Origin: Phytophthora sp. 'mugwort'
Taxonomy: Eukaryota > Oomycota > Peronosporomycetes > Peronosporales > Peronosporaceae
Direction of reading: 5' to 3'
Assembly (NCBI GenBank): GCA_033558025.1
Contig: JAUCEF010000007.1
Coordinates: forward strand, 2,480,001-2,544,000
Length of the DNA stretch: 64,000 bases
The position numbers were made by a program, and so were the translations under genes. A model generated the notes under the pieces. The model was not told where the DNA came from. It did not search any database and saw nothing but the letters and a program-made list of their open reading frames with translations. Shown here piece after piece: positions 30,185 through 41,880 of this stretch (position 1 is the stretch's first letter; each line of letters begins with the position of its first letter).

Positions 30185-32014
30185 TCAACTCGAACTCGTC
30201 GTTGCATCATTTTTGATCGTCTCGTACACCAATGATCCGCAAATTTGGGCGCACAGCTGTCTCGACTTTGAAAAACGCTCCAAGCTCGGTGTCAGCTCGG
30301 GTGAGTCCACCAGGTGCACCTTTGTGCAGATATTACGGCAAACAATGCGTTCCACGCCGTCCATGCAGATTTCAGGCCGTACTAGCACCCTGGAGAAAAT
30401 AATAACGCAAGACAAGCAGCAAATAATTAGTACTTTGACCGCAGAAACATGTACCAGTATGACAAAGGCTACTTACGCTCCGATCGTGCAGCGCATGGCG
30501 GTCGTCTCCGTCTGCAGCGGGTTCATGTCGTCCGCATCAACATAATCCCACAAGAAGATACCGCAGTCCTCAGTCATTCGATAATACGAGATCTCTCGGC
30601 TCTCCACGGATACCCGATCGCCTGTAGCATCGCTCTGATAGATGCTGTGGGACATTCCGTATCGAATATTCAGCTTCGTCGGGGGCAGGTCCACGGCCGT
30701 CAACGAGGAGGTCACAAGCGAATAGTGGGGCCACACCGCCGTACAATTAATGATGGCATTGCATGCGGCCTTAAACGTTTTGCGCGCGTTTCGTGTTTCC
30801 AGTGCGTAGACCGCCACCGTGGTCATTCCGAAGCCGTCGCGTCCTAGCTCGATCTGCTGGCAAGCAATGTGCGGCGTTGTGAAAGGTTTAATGCCGCCCG
30901 TTTCCTCCATGACGATCTGCTTGGCCATATCTAATTTCGCGTCGGTGCAAACTCTCGTCAGATTTCCTACTCGAGAATGCTGATCCTTCAGCAGACGTGT
31001 GGGCGTGTGAAGGAAGTTGCGCATGTTCAGGTCAACGCTGCAGGGCATCGCCTCGGAGAACATCGACCGGAGATTCCGTACAAATCCGCTCTGCAGGAAA
31101 AGCGCTTGTCGAAGCTGTTCATTCGTCTTCTCAGCCTGTCGTCGCTTGTGGCGTTGCGCGATAGCTTTCTCTTCCCACGCTGCCACCGCATTATCGGCGC
31201 GCATCTGCTTGTGCTTGAAACGGAGGTTTTCCAGCTGCTTCTCCAACGAGGTCGCCTTGGTCTTCAGCGTTTCCATTTCATACTGAATAAATAGGAGGAA
31301 GTATACACCACATAAGTCAAACTACACGTTAATCAACGACTGTCACCTGAGGTGGCCAACCCACCTTCTTCCTGCACCGCAGTCGCCGAGCACTGCTAGC
31401 GACCTGAGCTCGCCGTCTCTCCATCCGGTCGGCACCTCGTCCTTTTTGGTCTCGTTCAGGCTCAGCCTCTTCAACCTCCGATGAAGCAGAGGACGAATAA
31501 ACGGACGACTGTGACTTCTTCGCTGTCTTGGGTTTGTAGATATATTCTCTCTCGTCTAGATCCTCCGTGCTGATACTCAAGCCAGTCACATCACTGCTGG
31601 GGTTGCACGATCTCGGCGAGTCCCCACACGCGTTGCTTGCGGGCAGAAGTTCCATATTCAAGCTACTGTCGGGCCGCAGGAGGTCGGACAAGAAGAAGTC
31701 CACGTCCAGGTCGTCTATCGGGACTCCCTCTCTACAGTTTCCCACCGCTCCGCAGGTGTTCAGCTGCAGCGGATCGTCCATTAAGGCACCCGCTTGTAGC
31801 TCCATCTCTCCGGGCACAAGGAAATCTGCGCGCAACAGAGATGAGCTGCTAAGACTTTGCGAGGAAATAGACTGTAGTCCTCACCAATGTCGAGGTCCCC
31901 GAGCGCCGACGAGCCGTCGATCTGGAGACCAGGTGGGTGCTCTCCAATTGCCTGCTCTCCGGTTGCCGTAGTCGGCAGCGTCCGTCGCGCGGCGCCATCG
32001 TTGTCCCGCTTCAT
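30185..32014 (-). CDS. bZIP/M96 gene B, four exons, intact
   Basis: The exons are 32014-31885, 31825-31365, 31282-30477 and 30389-30185. The introns are 59, 82 and 87 nt, with donors GTGAGG, GTGGGT and GTAAGT and CAG acceptors, and the checked phases agree. The protein has an acidic N-terminus and the basic region RRRAQVASSARRLRCRKK, with Val at the invariant Asn position. A zipper (LEKQLENLRFKHKQM) and the conserved C-terminal domain (VSVESREISYYRM; WDYVDADDMNPL; VRPEICMDGVERIV) follow. It is probably a nuclear regulator of the same family as the 7.8-kb gene, and shows what gene A looked like before disruption. Confidence 0.8.
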
Positions 32015-32198
32015 AGTCGCGCTTTGACGTTTGATGTATGGTACTAGTGAATACAGCTAACTATTTCGGGTGTGCAGCCCTTACTGCTGATATTACGTAG
32101 TAATTGGCACGTGCTGCTGCACCTGACTAACCGCTTCACATTTTCAGTTTAAACTTACCTTTTGTGACGCATGTCTCATATCTCCATTTACCGTAGCC
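32015..32198. promoter_or_regulatory. upstream region of bZIP gene B
   Basis: About 190 bp between the gene B ATG and the MULE target duplication. No specific element is recognised. The MULE sits close enough to have displaced upstream promoter sequence. Confidence 0.3.
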
Positions 32199-32207
32199 CT
32201 ATCAAGG

Positions 32208-32288
32208 GGATGTTTATCACTCAAAGCCACAACGAAGAGCGAATTTATCCTCTAGAGCCACAACGAAGGGCATGCGTGCTGATTGGTT
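32208..32288. repeat. left TIR of the MULE
   Basis: Nearly identical to the reverse complement of 35326-35406, with about three mismatches. Confidence 0.88.
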
Positions 32289-32389
32289 GGGCTAGTGGTT
32301 TCAAGTTTTGTTTTTATATCTGAACAAGGTGATATTTTTGGGGGAGACGTTTGCACCATTTCCTCGCTGCAACAACATTCAACAGATAG

Positions 32390-34721
32390 GATGCCGATAG
32401 ACTTGCTGGCTGTGCATAGCTATAATGACGTGCAGTTGCATGCTACCTTCCAGACTGTAGGTGATGCAGGCGACTTTATAGAAGACTATGCCCTCAACGC
32501 TAAATGTCTATCAAATGTGTCAAGAACTGTGGCTCGTACAAGCGTTGAAAGTGCATGGATATTGCCTGTAGCTGGTTTGTATCCTTTTCGGAAAGACGAG
32601 TACATGAGGCCCCAAGAAGTGATCGCAAGCGACCTGTTTCCAAGCTATCGCATGTAGCTGAAGGAATGTGGTACATATCCGAGTTTAATCTTCAACACAA
32701 GCAGTGCTGTTGCAGTCGAGCTAATCCGACTGGGGCTCAGCTCATGCGACTACCTGGATTTGAGGCTGCGGTGATCGAGGGTCATAAAACGTCAAAGGCT
32801 CGTGTAGTTAACAGTTTGAAGCGTGTTGACGGTGTCGATGTATCGAACAAGTCGGCTACATTGTATCGCACAATTCAAGAGACTAAAACCCGAATGGCAA
32901 CTGATCCTGTGGCTGAATTTAAGGCTTTGCCGGCGTACTTGACGCGCTTCGCTGAAAACAAATCCTGGCTCTCACGTATGCTGCCAAGTGGATCGATCAG
33001 GTCGCTTTTTCAGATCGTTCCTCTCAGTGGGCCCGCTCGTGAAAACATAAGCAATGTTTCTTCCTGTATGGGAATATGACGGGACCCATATGAAACACGG
33101 ACAATACAATGGTATATGCGTCACGCTTGTTGGTAAGGACGGCGACAGGAATATCGTGCCCGTAGCTGTGGCATTTATCCACAAAGAAAACACCGACAAC
33201 TTTGTCTGTTGTTTTTCCGCATTGCATTGCCGGTGGAATTCGTCTGCATGATCTACGTTTGTGGGCCGTGGCAAGTAGTTGTCGGCCCAAATTGCGCTCC
33301 GTCGCATAGGCTTAGTGATTCATCTTAAATTTTGCGCAGTGCACATTCGATTCAACACCGTCGACAAGTTTAAGAAGTTAGACATGGAGAAGAGCAACGT
33401 GAACGATCTAACCATGGCACTGCGGGCGTCAAAGACAACGTCAGAATATGAGCAAGTTATCGAAATGATACGGAAGCGATTCCCAGCTTCGGTGGTAACT
33501 GGAGCAGGCCGCGCCCAAAAGAAAGAGTTTATCTGGTCGTATTTGCTGAACATACACCCCACAAGTTGGAGCGTACTCGGAAACAGCAATGAGGAAGAAG
33601 AACTCTGGCTGAGACGTAGTTGGTCCAGCGCGGAAAGTTACGGTGAGAAATTTCCTCTCTTTGGAATTCGCTCAACTAGCGGTATTGAAGGCGACAACGA
33701 CGGCATGCTGTGGAATCGCTGTCGAAATAACTTACCTCTTAAGGCTTTGATGGCGTTCTGCAAGCGGTCGATTTCAGTCACTACTAAAGTGAAAATAATT
33801 GCGGATGACTGGGTAGCTCGAAACTGCGACATTACCCTACACGCTCAAGAGCTCTTCGACCGTGAGAAGAAGCAGGTGGCTAATCTCACGGTGATGCCGG
33901 CAAACGTACCGATATTTTACTTCTTCGACGCATTCGACCGCAATGGTATTACTTCCAGCACTGTCATATTCGAGACGGATATGTCGAAAGAGATCTGCAC
34001 ACCTTGCAGACCCTCAGAGCAACTAGGTATTCCATGTCGCCATATCCAAGCTGTGTTGTTCTTCTTGGAGCGCTTGAATCCAGGTGTGCCGCCGATGTAC
34101 AACGTACTTCAGTAGTTTGACTTGGCTTACGTAATGGCCAGCATCAACTCTGCAATAGGTCAGGTAGACATTAGAGTGCCACAAGTGGACGCCTCGGCAC
34201 ATACGAGCACCGTCCTGCCTCCTCCAAGGTACCGCCAGGCCGGTGGGTCGCGTAAAGCTCAAGTCGCCGACATGGATAGAGGTCCGAAACGGTATTTAAG
34301 TAGAGGAGAAGAACCAGCATCGAACCAGCATCGATCAAAACATCTTAGTCTCGATGGAAATGATGCCATTCTTCTCGTCGGCGAAGATGACTCAGACGCA
34401 ATGAATGCGTTCTTCTCCACTCCGATTTCAGCAAAAGCGGTCGTGAAGAGAGCCAAATACTCTTGCAGCCGCTGTGGTAAACCGGGGCATAACGTCGGGA
34501 CCTGCTCGTCCACTGGTCAAGATCATAAAGTTGCAGGAATTGCCATACTTCCGGATAAGTATGCTGTTGGGTGTTGCCCTTTGGAAGCTTGCGGAGTGAC
34601 TACAGATGCGCTGGAAGGCTCGGCGGAGATGTTGATGAAGAGGAGAGGAGAAAAGGATATCAAGCTGGATATCCTAAGGAAGGAACGTATAACAAGACGG
34701 AGTCGCATTAGAAGTCGCTAA
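32390..34721 (+). pseudogene. MULE transposase, frameshifted
   Basis: Blocks at 32390-32657, 32555-33079, 33054-33251, 33279-34115 and 34122-34721 follow each other in different frames. The DDE-type MULE domain shows WEYDGTHMKHGQYNG (first catalytic Asp) and IVPVAVAFIHKENTDNF. A SWIM-like finger is at CTPCRPSEQLGIPCRHIQ (~34000). A zinc knuckle is at CSRCGKPGHNVGTC (~34470). The order is that of MULE transposases. Frame changes and the stop at 34115 make it non-functional as read. Confidence 0.8.
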
Positions 34722-35325
34722 CCAGTGCGAGAACAATACATCTCGATACCTGAAAGCTTTCACAACCTTTAAAGCCCTCCTGTAAATCAACATCATGTCA
34801 ATGCGACAAAGTTAGCGCAGCCAATGATTCAAATCAGCACAATCTGCAGTTGAACCTTGCGTGCATCGGTGCCTTGATTCATCTTCCAGTGTCGTCGAGA
34901 GCTCCTCCTTGCCTCCCTCAACTTTAAACGACACGAGGCCTTGTTACCACACCGTTGGTCGCCAACTCATGGGTGCAAACGGCGAAGGTGGATCCTCGAG
35001 ACGGAAAAATCGGTAGTGAGAAGAATGAGAAACACAACGCTTTGTTTTCTTCGTCAAATCCCGTCTCATATTTGTATAAAACGTTGTGCACTAGAAAGCT
35101 AACTCGAACTGGCGGTAGATGGTCATATCCACACGTAGAAACGAAGATCCACCGGGGGAGAAGCTCCACCGCTGTCAGCTCGGTGTCTTCGTCTGTGATG
35201 TCAGAAGGTAGTATTACCCGTGGCCCTCGCGTCAAGCTCATCTCCCGTAGCTGTCCGAACCATGAACTCCTCGAACTGTTGGCGATCTGTAGCCAAATCG
35301 AATGAAACTTTCAGCAGCAAGTTCT

Positions 35326-35406
35326 AACCAATCAACACGCATGCCCTTCGTTGTGGCTCTAGAGGATAAATTCGCTCTTCGTTGTGGCTTCGAGTGATAA
35401 ACATCC
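35326..35406. repeat. right TIR of the MULE
   Basis: The reverse complement of the left TIR, ending GTGATAAACATCC. Confidence 0.88.
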
Positions 35407-35646
35407 TTATGAAGGACTCATGTCGTCGCCGTCTTGGGATTTGCTTCGCAAAGGCAGTCGCGGCGCTTCTGCGAAGAAAAGATTCTAAGTTCAGTCCACA
35501 ACAGTGGTCGGCTCGCTGGAAGGCATGGCGCTGGGCCCGCCTCCGCAAATACTGCACGAGTTTGGTATCCGCTCTCCTCCGTTGGTCTTTATGCGACTTT
35601 CATCCCCTCCTTTTTCAGTCGCGCACAATAGCCACTCTCATATTAA

Positions 35647-37163
35647 TTATCGCTTGGTTTGAGACGATTCCCTGTTTGGCCCGCAAAAGTGTAACGTCCT
35701 ACCAGTATGTAGTTCCTTGTTAATGGCTTCGTACACCATCTTGTCGTCCAGAAATGCGAACTCGGCCACATTTAGTAATGGCTTGGGCGAATCCAGGACT
35801 ATTTGCATGTCAGTGTAGATACTGCGGCAGACCATTCGCTCCACGCCGTCCAAGCAGATTTCTGGGTGTAGCACCATTCTGCATCAGCGTGCAATTCCAG
35901 CGTTAATTACAATCTACCTTAAAACGCCAGTGAGAATTACGCCGCCACAAACTTACGCTCCGACGGTATTGCGTTTAATAAATGTGCTGCACTGCAGAGG
36001 GTACAAGTCGTCAGCGTCGACGAAGTCCCACACCAAGACACCGCACGAGCCGACCATGCGTGAGTAGCAGAGGTCCCTCGCTTCAATGTTAGCTTTAGTC
36101 TTGGTGGAGTTGTGCTGGTAAGTGTGCCGCGTGATACCGTAGAGAATATTAAATTCCGTTGGAGACACGTCCGCGAATTCCGCCGATGACGCCACCCTAG
36201 AGTAACATGGTCACCCCCCCCCCCCACGTGCTTAAGATCGCCTTACCGGCCACGTCGAGCGCATTGCTTGCATTTCTTGTGTTGAACGCGTACACCGCAG
36301 TACTGGTCTTGCCGAGGCCTTCAGCACCTAGATCGAGCTCTTGAAACAGGATTTCGGGTAACGTTGAGTTGGGATGGTCGCAGTTTCGCGCAACACAAGT
36401 GGCATCGCTCTGTCCACCTTTGCTGCCGTGCTAAGAGCGTCCAGGTCTTGTGCACGACGCTGAGGGGCCTTTCGGAGGTAAGTGTACATGTGAAGAAAGT
36501 GGCGCATGATCCGTTCCGTGCTCAGAAGTGCCGACTCCATGAAGATGGACTTTAGGTTGCGAACGAAGCCGGTATGAGTACACAGTGCGTGCTGCAGCGG
36601 CTCATTTAGCTCTTCAGCTTGTCGCTGCTTCAGGCGCTGAGCAATAGCCTTCTCCTCCCAAGACGCGACCGCGCTATCGGCACGCAGCCGGTTAGCTTAA
36701 GGCGCAAGGCCTTTAGCTGCTCCTCAAGGCGATGCACTTGCTCTCTCAATGTTACGAGCTCGTTCTGTAACAAACCAGAGCTGTTAGTTACGGGTGAATA
36801 CTCCTTCTGACACGCAGTACTTCGCTACCTTCTTGCGGGACCGATAGTGGCGAGAGTTCTTCGCACCGAGCATTCGACGTCTCTGGTCTTGATCGTCCGC
36901 TTGATGACTATCGCCTGTAGAAGCTGGAGACGATATATTAGATCCTCTTCCTATCCGACCCTTGCGCGCTATCTACCTCGTCAGATAAATTCGTTCTGTC
37001 GGCGCTGTGATTGCTGCCCAGGCCGGTGCCAGAAAACGGCGACGATGGCGCTGAGTTCAGCAATGGAGCGGTGACATTTTTTACGTCCGGATCTTGGATC
37101 GGATTGGACGTCCAGGTCTTGTAACAGGAGTTCGGACAAGAAGCTCAAGTCGGCGTCGTCCAT
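35647..37163 (-). pseudogene. bZIP/M96 gene C, broken
   Basis: Family blocks lie on the minus strand in order. An acidic N-terminus (MDDADLSFLSELLLQDLD) starts at 37163. A basic region RRRMLGAKNSRHYRSRKK is near 36860, with Gly at the invariant Asn position. A helical block is at 36700-36330 and the conserved WDFVDADDLYPLQ domain at 36195-35953. The last exon (HPEICLDGVERMVCRSIY) is at 35870-35647. Reading-frame changes occur near 37070, 36700 and elsewhere. A run of ~13 C lies at 36213-36225. Some breaks may be introns, but not all, so I call it a pseudogene. Confidence 0.65.
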
Positions 37164-37316
37164 TTGGGGGTATGGGGTTCCTGCGACGTTAAGAGGTTAA
37201 TTCTTACAACGTAACGTTATCGAAATATAAGCTAACATAAGATAGGACACGGACATTTACTATAACAGATTCCACGTTCAATAAAGTAAGATACGCAATA
37301 TTAGGGGTTATCACGG

Positions 37317-39033
37317 TTGGAAAGTACGTATGTTTCAGCAGCCAATCGATTCAAACCTTCGCCTTCCAACTGTGGAGAGCTCCTGCAGCGTGCAGAAACT
37401 CGCGCTGTGTTTTATTGGTTGTGCGTCAAACAATCCCAGAGCAGCAAGGCGACGTGGGCGACGTACACGATGACAAGAAGCCAGCGTGCGGTGTTGCTAC
37501 AGCACCTAGAGATCTCAGCTGTGGCACAGTTAATTGAGGACGATGGTAGCGACGCAGAGGGCAGCGACGAGGGCCTCTTCCACGATGTTATTGCCTCGTG
37601 TCGATTGATGGACTTGATGCGCTAAAGAGTCATCAAAGCTGCCCAATGGACCCCGAGGAAGATATTCTTGACCGACGCAATGAGAGCTCGGCGCGGCCTG
37701 CGCATGAGCAAAAGGACGTTCGTAGTTTTGCTTCAACGCATCGAGCATGATCCTATGTTTGCTTGCGTGCCCACCACAAGAGCAAGCCCCTGTCCACGCT
37801 GCAGCTGGAAGTGTATCTGTTTGCTATGCAGTCCTTGTCCGTCCATCGGATAGCGCAGCACTTTGGTACTGCAGAAGGTGAGATTATATTCCTTTACTAG
37901 CTGAACAACCACAACTACTGACTAATTATCCACGGATGCAATAGGTGCCGTCTACCAATTCAGAGATCGAGTCGCTGTTGCTGTACTGGCGCTGGAAAAA
38001 CAGTTTCTGCGCTGGCCAAGTCAAGGGGAGAGAACAAAACTTTCACGTGTGTTTGAAGCAAGATCCGCATTTCCATCGTGTGTGGGATGTGTTGATGGCA
38101 CGTCTCCCCCCCCCCCCCTCCACTGTAAATCCTGAGTGTTATTTCTCTCGGAAATCGGTGTACTGCATTGGCGCGCAAATTATTTGTGACCCCCGCCGCC
38201 GCGTTACCTACTATTAGGTACAAAGTAAGGTGCAGTGATTCTTGCGCATCCTGGAATGCCTAACAGAGCCATCTTTGTATCGTGTTCTTGTAGGTCGGAC
38301 AACCAGGGTCATTGCATGACAAGCGGGCGATGAGCTTGGCATTGATGTCAGACCCCCCTGGCAACTATTTCGATCCCGGCAAATACGTGCTTGGGGACAC
38401 CACCTACTCGCGCTGCTTCCCCTTCATCCTAACGCCGTACAAAATGCCGGCAAGTAACAAGGCGCCCAATAAGACGTTCAACTGTCTCCTGGCACAGCAA
38501 CGCATTATTATTGAGCATAAAATTGGAGTGTTGAAGTCTCGATTCCCAGTGCTGGATGAAATCCGCGAGCGGATTCGCGATTAGGATGCCTTGCTGAAGG
38601 TGTGCAAGAAGATTGTTTGCAGCTTTATCCTCTACAATATTTGTATCAATACAGAGGACACGTTTGATGTTTCTGTACAGCATGAAGATGACACAAGCCA
38701 AAACGAAGAGGGTGCTGAGTTCAACCTGCTGGGGTTTCATTGATGGTACCAAACAGAATGTGGCAAGGCCTAGCTCTTGGGCGGAACCCGCATCCCAATA
38801 CGAAAGCTTACAGCGGTCTTTTATACAGCAGACATCCCCGCAGACACTGTTTTAGTTGGCAAAGTGTGCAGGCTCCTGATGGAATCCTTGTAAGCTTGTA
38901 CAAACCTCTCGAAGGAAGGCGACACGATTCAACTATGCTCAATCTCAGTGACAAGATAGAAGAGGGCCACAGCGGCACTCTTTTTATCGAGATCTTGCTT
39001 ACGGTTGTAGTCGATTCGTCTGCTGTCCGTTAA
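37317..39033 (+). pseudogene. PIF/Harbinger-type (DDE_Tnp_4) transposase remnant
   Basis: Pieces in several frames follow the family order. RMSKRTFVVLLQRIEHDP (~37705) is followed by a frame with HFGTAEG..QFRDRVAVAVLALEKQF (~37860-38000). VGCVDGTSL (~38085) has the first Asp, LGDTTYSRCFPFILTPYK (~38390) the second and EHKIGVLKSRFPVLDEIR (~38515) the Glu. A C-run at 38105 and stops at 37623 and 38582 break it. An upstream ORF (37470-37623) may be the N-terminus. Confidence 0.65.
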
Positions 39034-40368
39034 TTGACACGTCGCCAGCAGCAGCGGCCTTCAGTCGAGAAATGAGCAGCGTCAGAGAAAATGTCGAGTG
39101 GGGATTCGGGAAAGTGAAAACGCAATGGGAATTCCCTAACTTGGATAAGAAGAACCGCGCACGTCAGACAGCAGTCGGGGGTCTTTTTTCGTGGGTGTGC
39201 TACTGACAAAGTGCCATACCTGCATGCAGCGATTGGGTAACTGGATATCCATGTTCTTTAGCTTACCTCCTCCGACACTCGATAACTACCTAAATATCAT
39301 TGAAGGGTAGTACGCTGATACAAAGCGCGCTACTCCTTAGTGTTGTTCTGTGTTAGTACGATGCTATTGAATTCATATATTCGCCTTTCACGATCTTCTT
39401 CTGCCTTTTGCCCCCTTGCTTCGAGCTCCAACTCATACAGCGGACGCTTTTTTTTTTTTTTCGGCCTCTATTGCGTCGTGTTGGCGTTGCTTTTCAGCTT
39501 ATTCGTCCTCAAGCGCCAACCACTGCGCTTTATAGCCCTATTTGTTGTAGTAGATTTCCTCGCTCGCAGACTTCAGACTTTCGGTCAGTGCATCCATCAC
39601 CACAGCACAACGCTCCCGTTTAGCGACCGTTCCTGAGCGCTGCCGGGTTGACAAGCTCGTTTGCGTCCTCGCCCCCCCCCCCTTCTCGTAACAAAAATCG
39701 CTGGCCGCTTCATTCTCCTCATTTTCATCAAGCTTATTCATTGCTAAGCGCCTCACCAACTCCTCCGAACTTTCAATCGACCTCTGTTTAGCATCCTTCA
39801 CGCGATTTCTGTTTTGACTTTGTCGTTCCGGCCATCATTCTGGGTGGTGATATCCCGCAGCAGTATGTCGCGTTCTTTAAACTGCTCTACCGTGCCCGAC
39901 TCTCGCATTGATCGACATTGATCGCACTTGAACTATTTCACTAATGTGCCATGCGACTCCTGGGCACATCGAACTCCGGACTTGCACTGCATTGAACAGC
40001 AATGTCTTCTGACACCTTCATGATCGCATTAGACGTGCTCACATGTTCTCTCCATGGTCGAAAGGCGTTAACTATCCACAACAGCACAACATCATCCACG
40101 GCTGCAAAACTTCTTCGAGGAGCGATTTGGAGGAATATTCACGCTATGACTGTGTTTGTGCCGAGCGTTGGTTAAAAGTTGATGTTGGTACAGATCTGGA
40201 CTGAGCTGGCACCAATTCCAGTCGAACAAGCCTATTCAAGATCCGTTGAGCGTGCCTCAACGTTGTTCCCGCGCATTCTAGGCCATTTTCGCAGTTTCAC
40301 TACGAACGTCATCGTGCAGGAGACGAAGCTGCGGACGAAGTGGAGACTGTGAGCGAACCGACGACGCT
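39034..40368. other. no gene recognised; C/T-rich low-complexity patches
   Basis: Contains T-runs near 39450 and a C-run near 39670. Short open frames (39340-39636 +, 39538-39801 -) lack motifs. Probably decayed transposon sequence. Confidence 0.4.
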
Positions 40369-41200
40369 TTGTGTTCTTTTAAGAAAGACCGAAAAGCATC
40401 TTTCAGATTCAGTTTCAGAAAGGATAAATACTGGCACGTAGCAGCTGAAACTGAATATCGAGTCACTCCGAAGTTCTCTAATACACGCTTCTGCAGGAGC
40501 TTCGGGTCAAGGGTCTGTATAGTCGCGGTACGTGCATTCGAGCAACATACACATTATCCTTCCCACACAATATTGCACAAGGAGGACTGCTCACGTGGGG
40601 ACTACAGTCAGGCGGTTGCACACGACCACATCATGCTTGCTCCGCCCTGGTGCGACGGCAATATTGCCGTTATGGCGACAAATGCATATTCATCTGACAT
40701 CACAACGGCGACTCGAATGATCACTGGAGAAAACAAGGAGTTTCTACCTCCTGTTGCATCTCAAAGCACAACGACAACATACAGGGTGTGGATAGGCTTT
40801 GACCAGATCGAGGGCGTTTTCTATGCTGATAGCCGCTCGTATAAGAGATGGCACAAAAAATGCCTTAGATATGATCGACGTCGCTAGATCCAATGCTCAA
40901 TTTTACGCGTCGCTGGGTGAAGCCGGAGCCGACCATTTGTGATCCCCACAGAAAATTTGTCCTGGAGCTGGTTGGCGAGCTGCTAAACGGGCAATGACCC
41001 TCTTCACAGCGACATTCAATGCTGTATACTCGAGGGCAAGAGGAAGAAGAGACCTCTACCCTTCATCACAGCAGTCAAATACCCAGGAAGATTGCACGAG
41101 TCGGTGTGCCCCTCCGTTGCATCCCGACAGCTTTTCCCCAGAGGGCAAGAAAGCGACGTCGTTGCCTTGCTGCCAGTGGGATGGGAGCTATCCGACATAG
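40369..41200 (+). pseudogene. piggyBac-like transposase C-terminal remnant
   Basis: The block 40369-40887 contains APPWCDGNIAVMATNAYSSD, then TATRMITGENKEFLPPV and SRSYKRWHKKCLRYD. These match in order the C-terminal part of oomycete piggyBac-like transposases (W-DG-N, T-DS, G, then a KKWHKK motif). A following frame with KRKKRPLPF (~41035) may be the tail. Frameshifted fragment; moderate certainty. Confidence 0.45.
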
Positions 41201-41880
41201 GTTCCAAGCTTCTGCATCACTCACGAAGTGTGCTTGTGCTGGATAGTGCAAAGGTCCGCCTGTCAAGCACTGGATGTGCACTTCTGTCATGCTGACGCGT
41301 TGGGAGCAGTTTCATCATTTTTACCATCTAAATCAACTTCTGACAGACAAGGAAAATGTGCATCGCCGCCATTCAAATCTCACCAAGTACGCTACGATGC
41401 TGCATCCTAACCTACTAGCCTAGCTACACGGCCAGCCGTAACTCGCCAAATCCAAATGTAGTCGAGTTAATATGGCGCTCATGGTAGCTGTGGTATCGGG
41501 CTAAGTCGTGGCGGCGGTCTTGTGCTCAGGGGGGGGGGTTGGACTTGACCTTAATGGTGGCCGGACTCGTATTCAGCGGTGGCGGTCATGAACTTGGCAG
41601 TGGCGCTGTGCTCGGACTCAGCGGTGGCGATCACGGGCTGGCAGGGCCGCCGAAATTAGCATGGCCATATCAATAATGTTCATACATATCCTAAATAAAT
41701 GTATTGTATGATCCAGACTCAGCAAATATCATAAATTATGCGGGAAGCCTTCTCAATGCAAAAAAAAATATTTTCAAACCGTATGCACCACTACATATCA
41801 TAATTGTTTCATTGAAGAGCTTAAGGAATATCATAATTTACTCTCAAATTTTATGAGCCTCTCAAAGCCAACCGTTAATC
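41201..41880. other. no gene recognised; G-run and AT-rich stretch
   Basis: Contains a run of G near 41530, repeats of the type GTGGCGGTC and an AT-rich stretch at 41660-41880. No gene is supported. Confidence 0.4.

Larger units (their letters stand above)
32208..35406. mobile_element. Mutator-like element (MULE), 3.2 kb
   Basis: Inverted repeats of ~81 bp at 32208-32288 and 35326-35406 begin GGATGTTTATCACT. They contain two copies of the phrase AGCCACAACGAAG. The flanks CTATCAAGG (32199-32207) and TTATGAAGG (35407-35415) look like a 9-bp target duplication with two mismatches. A decayed MULE transposase lies inside. Confidence 0.85.
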
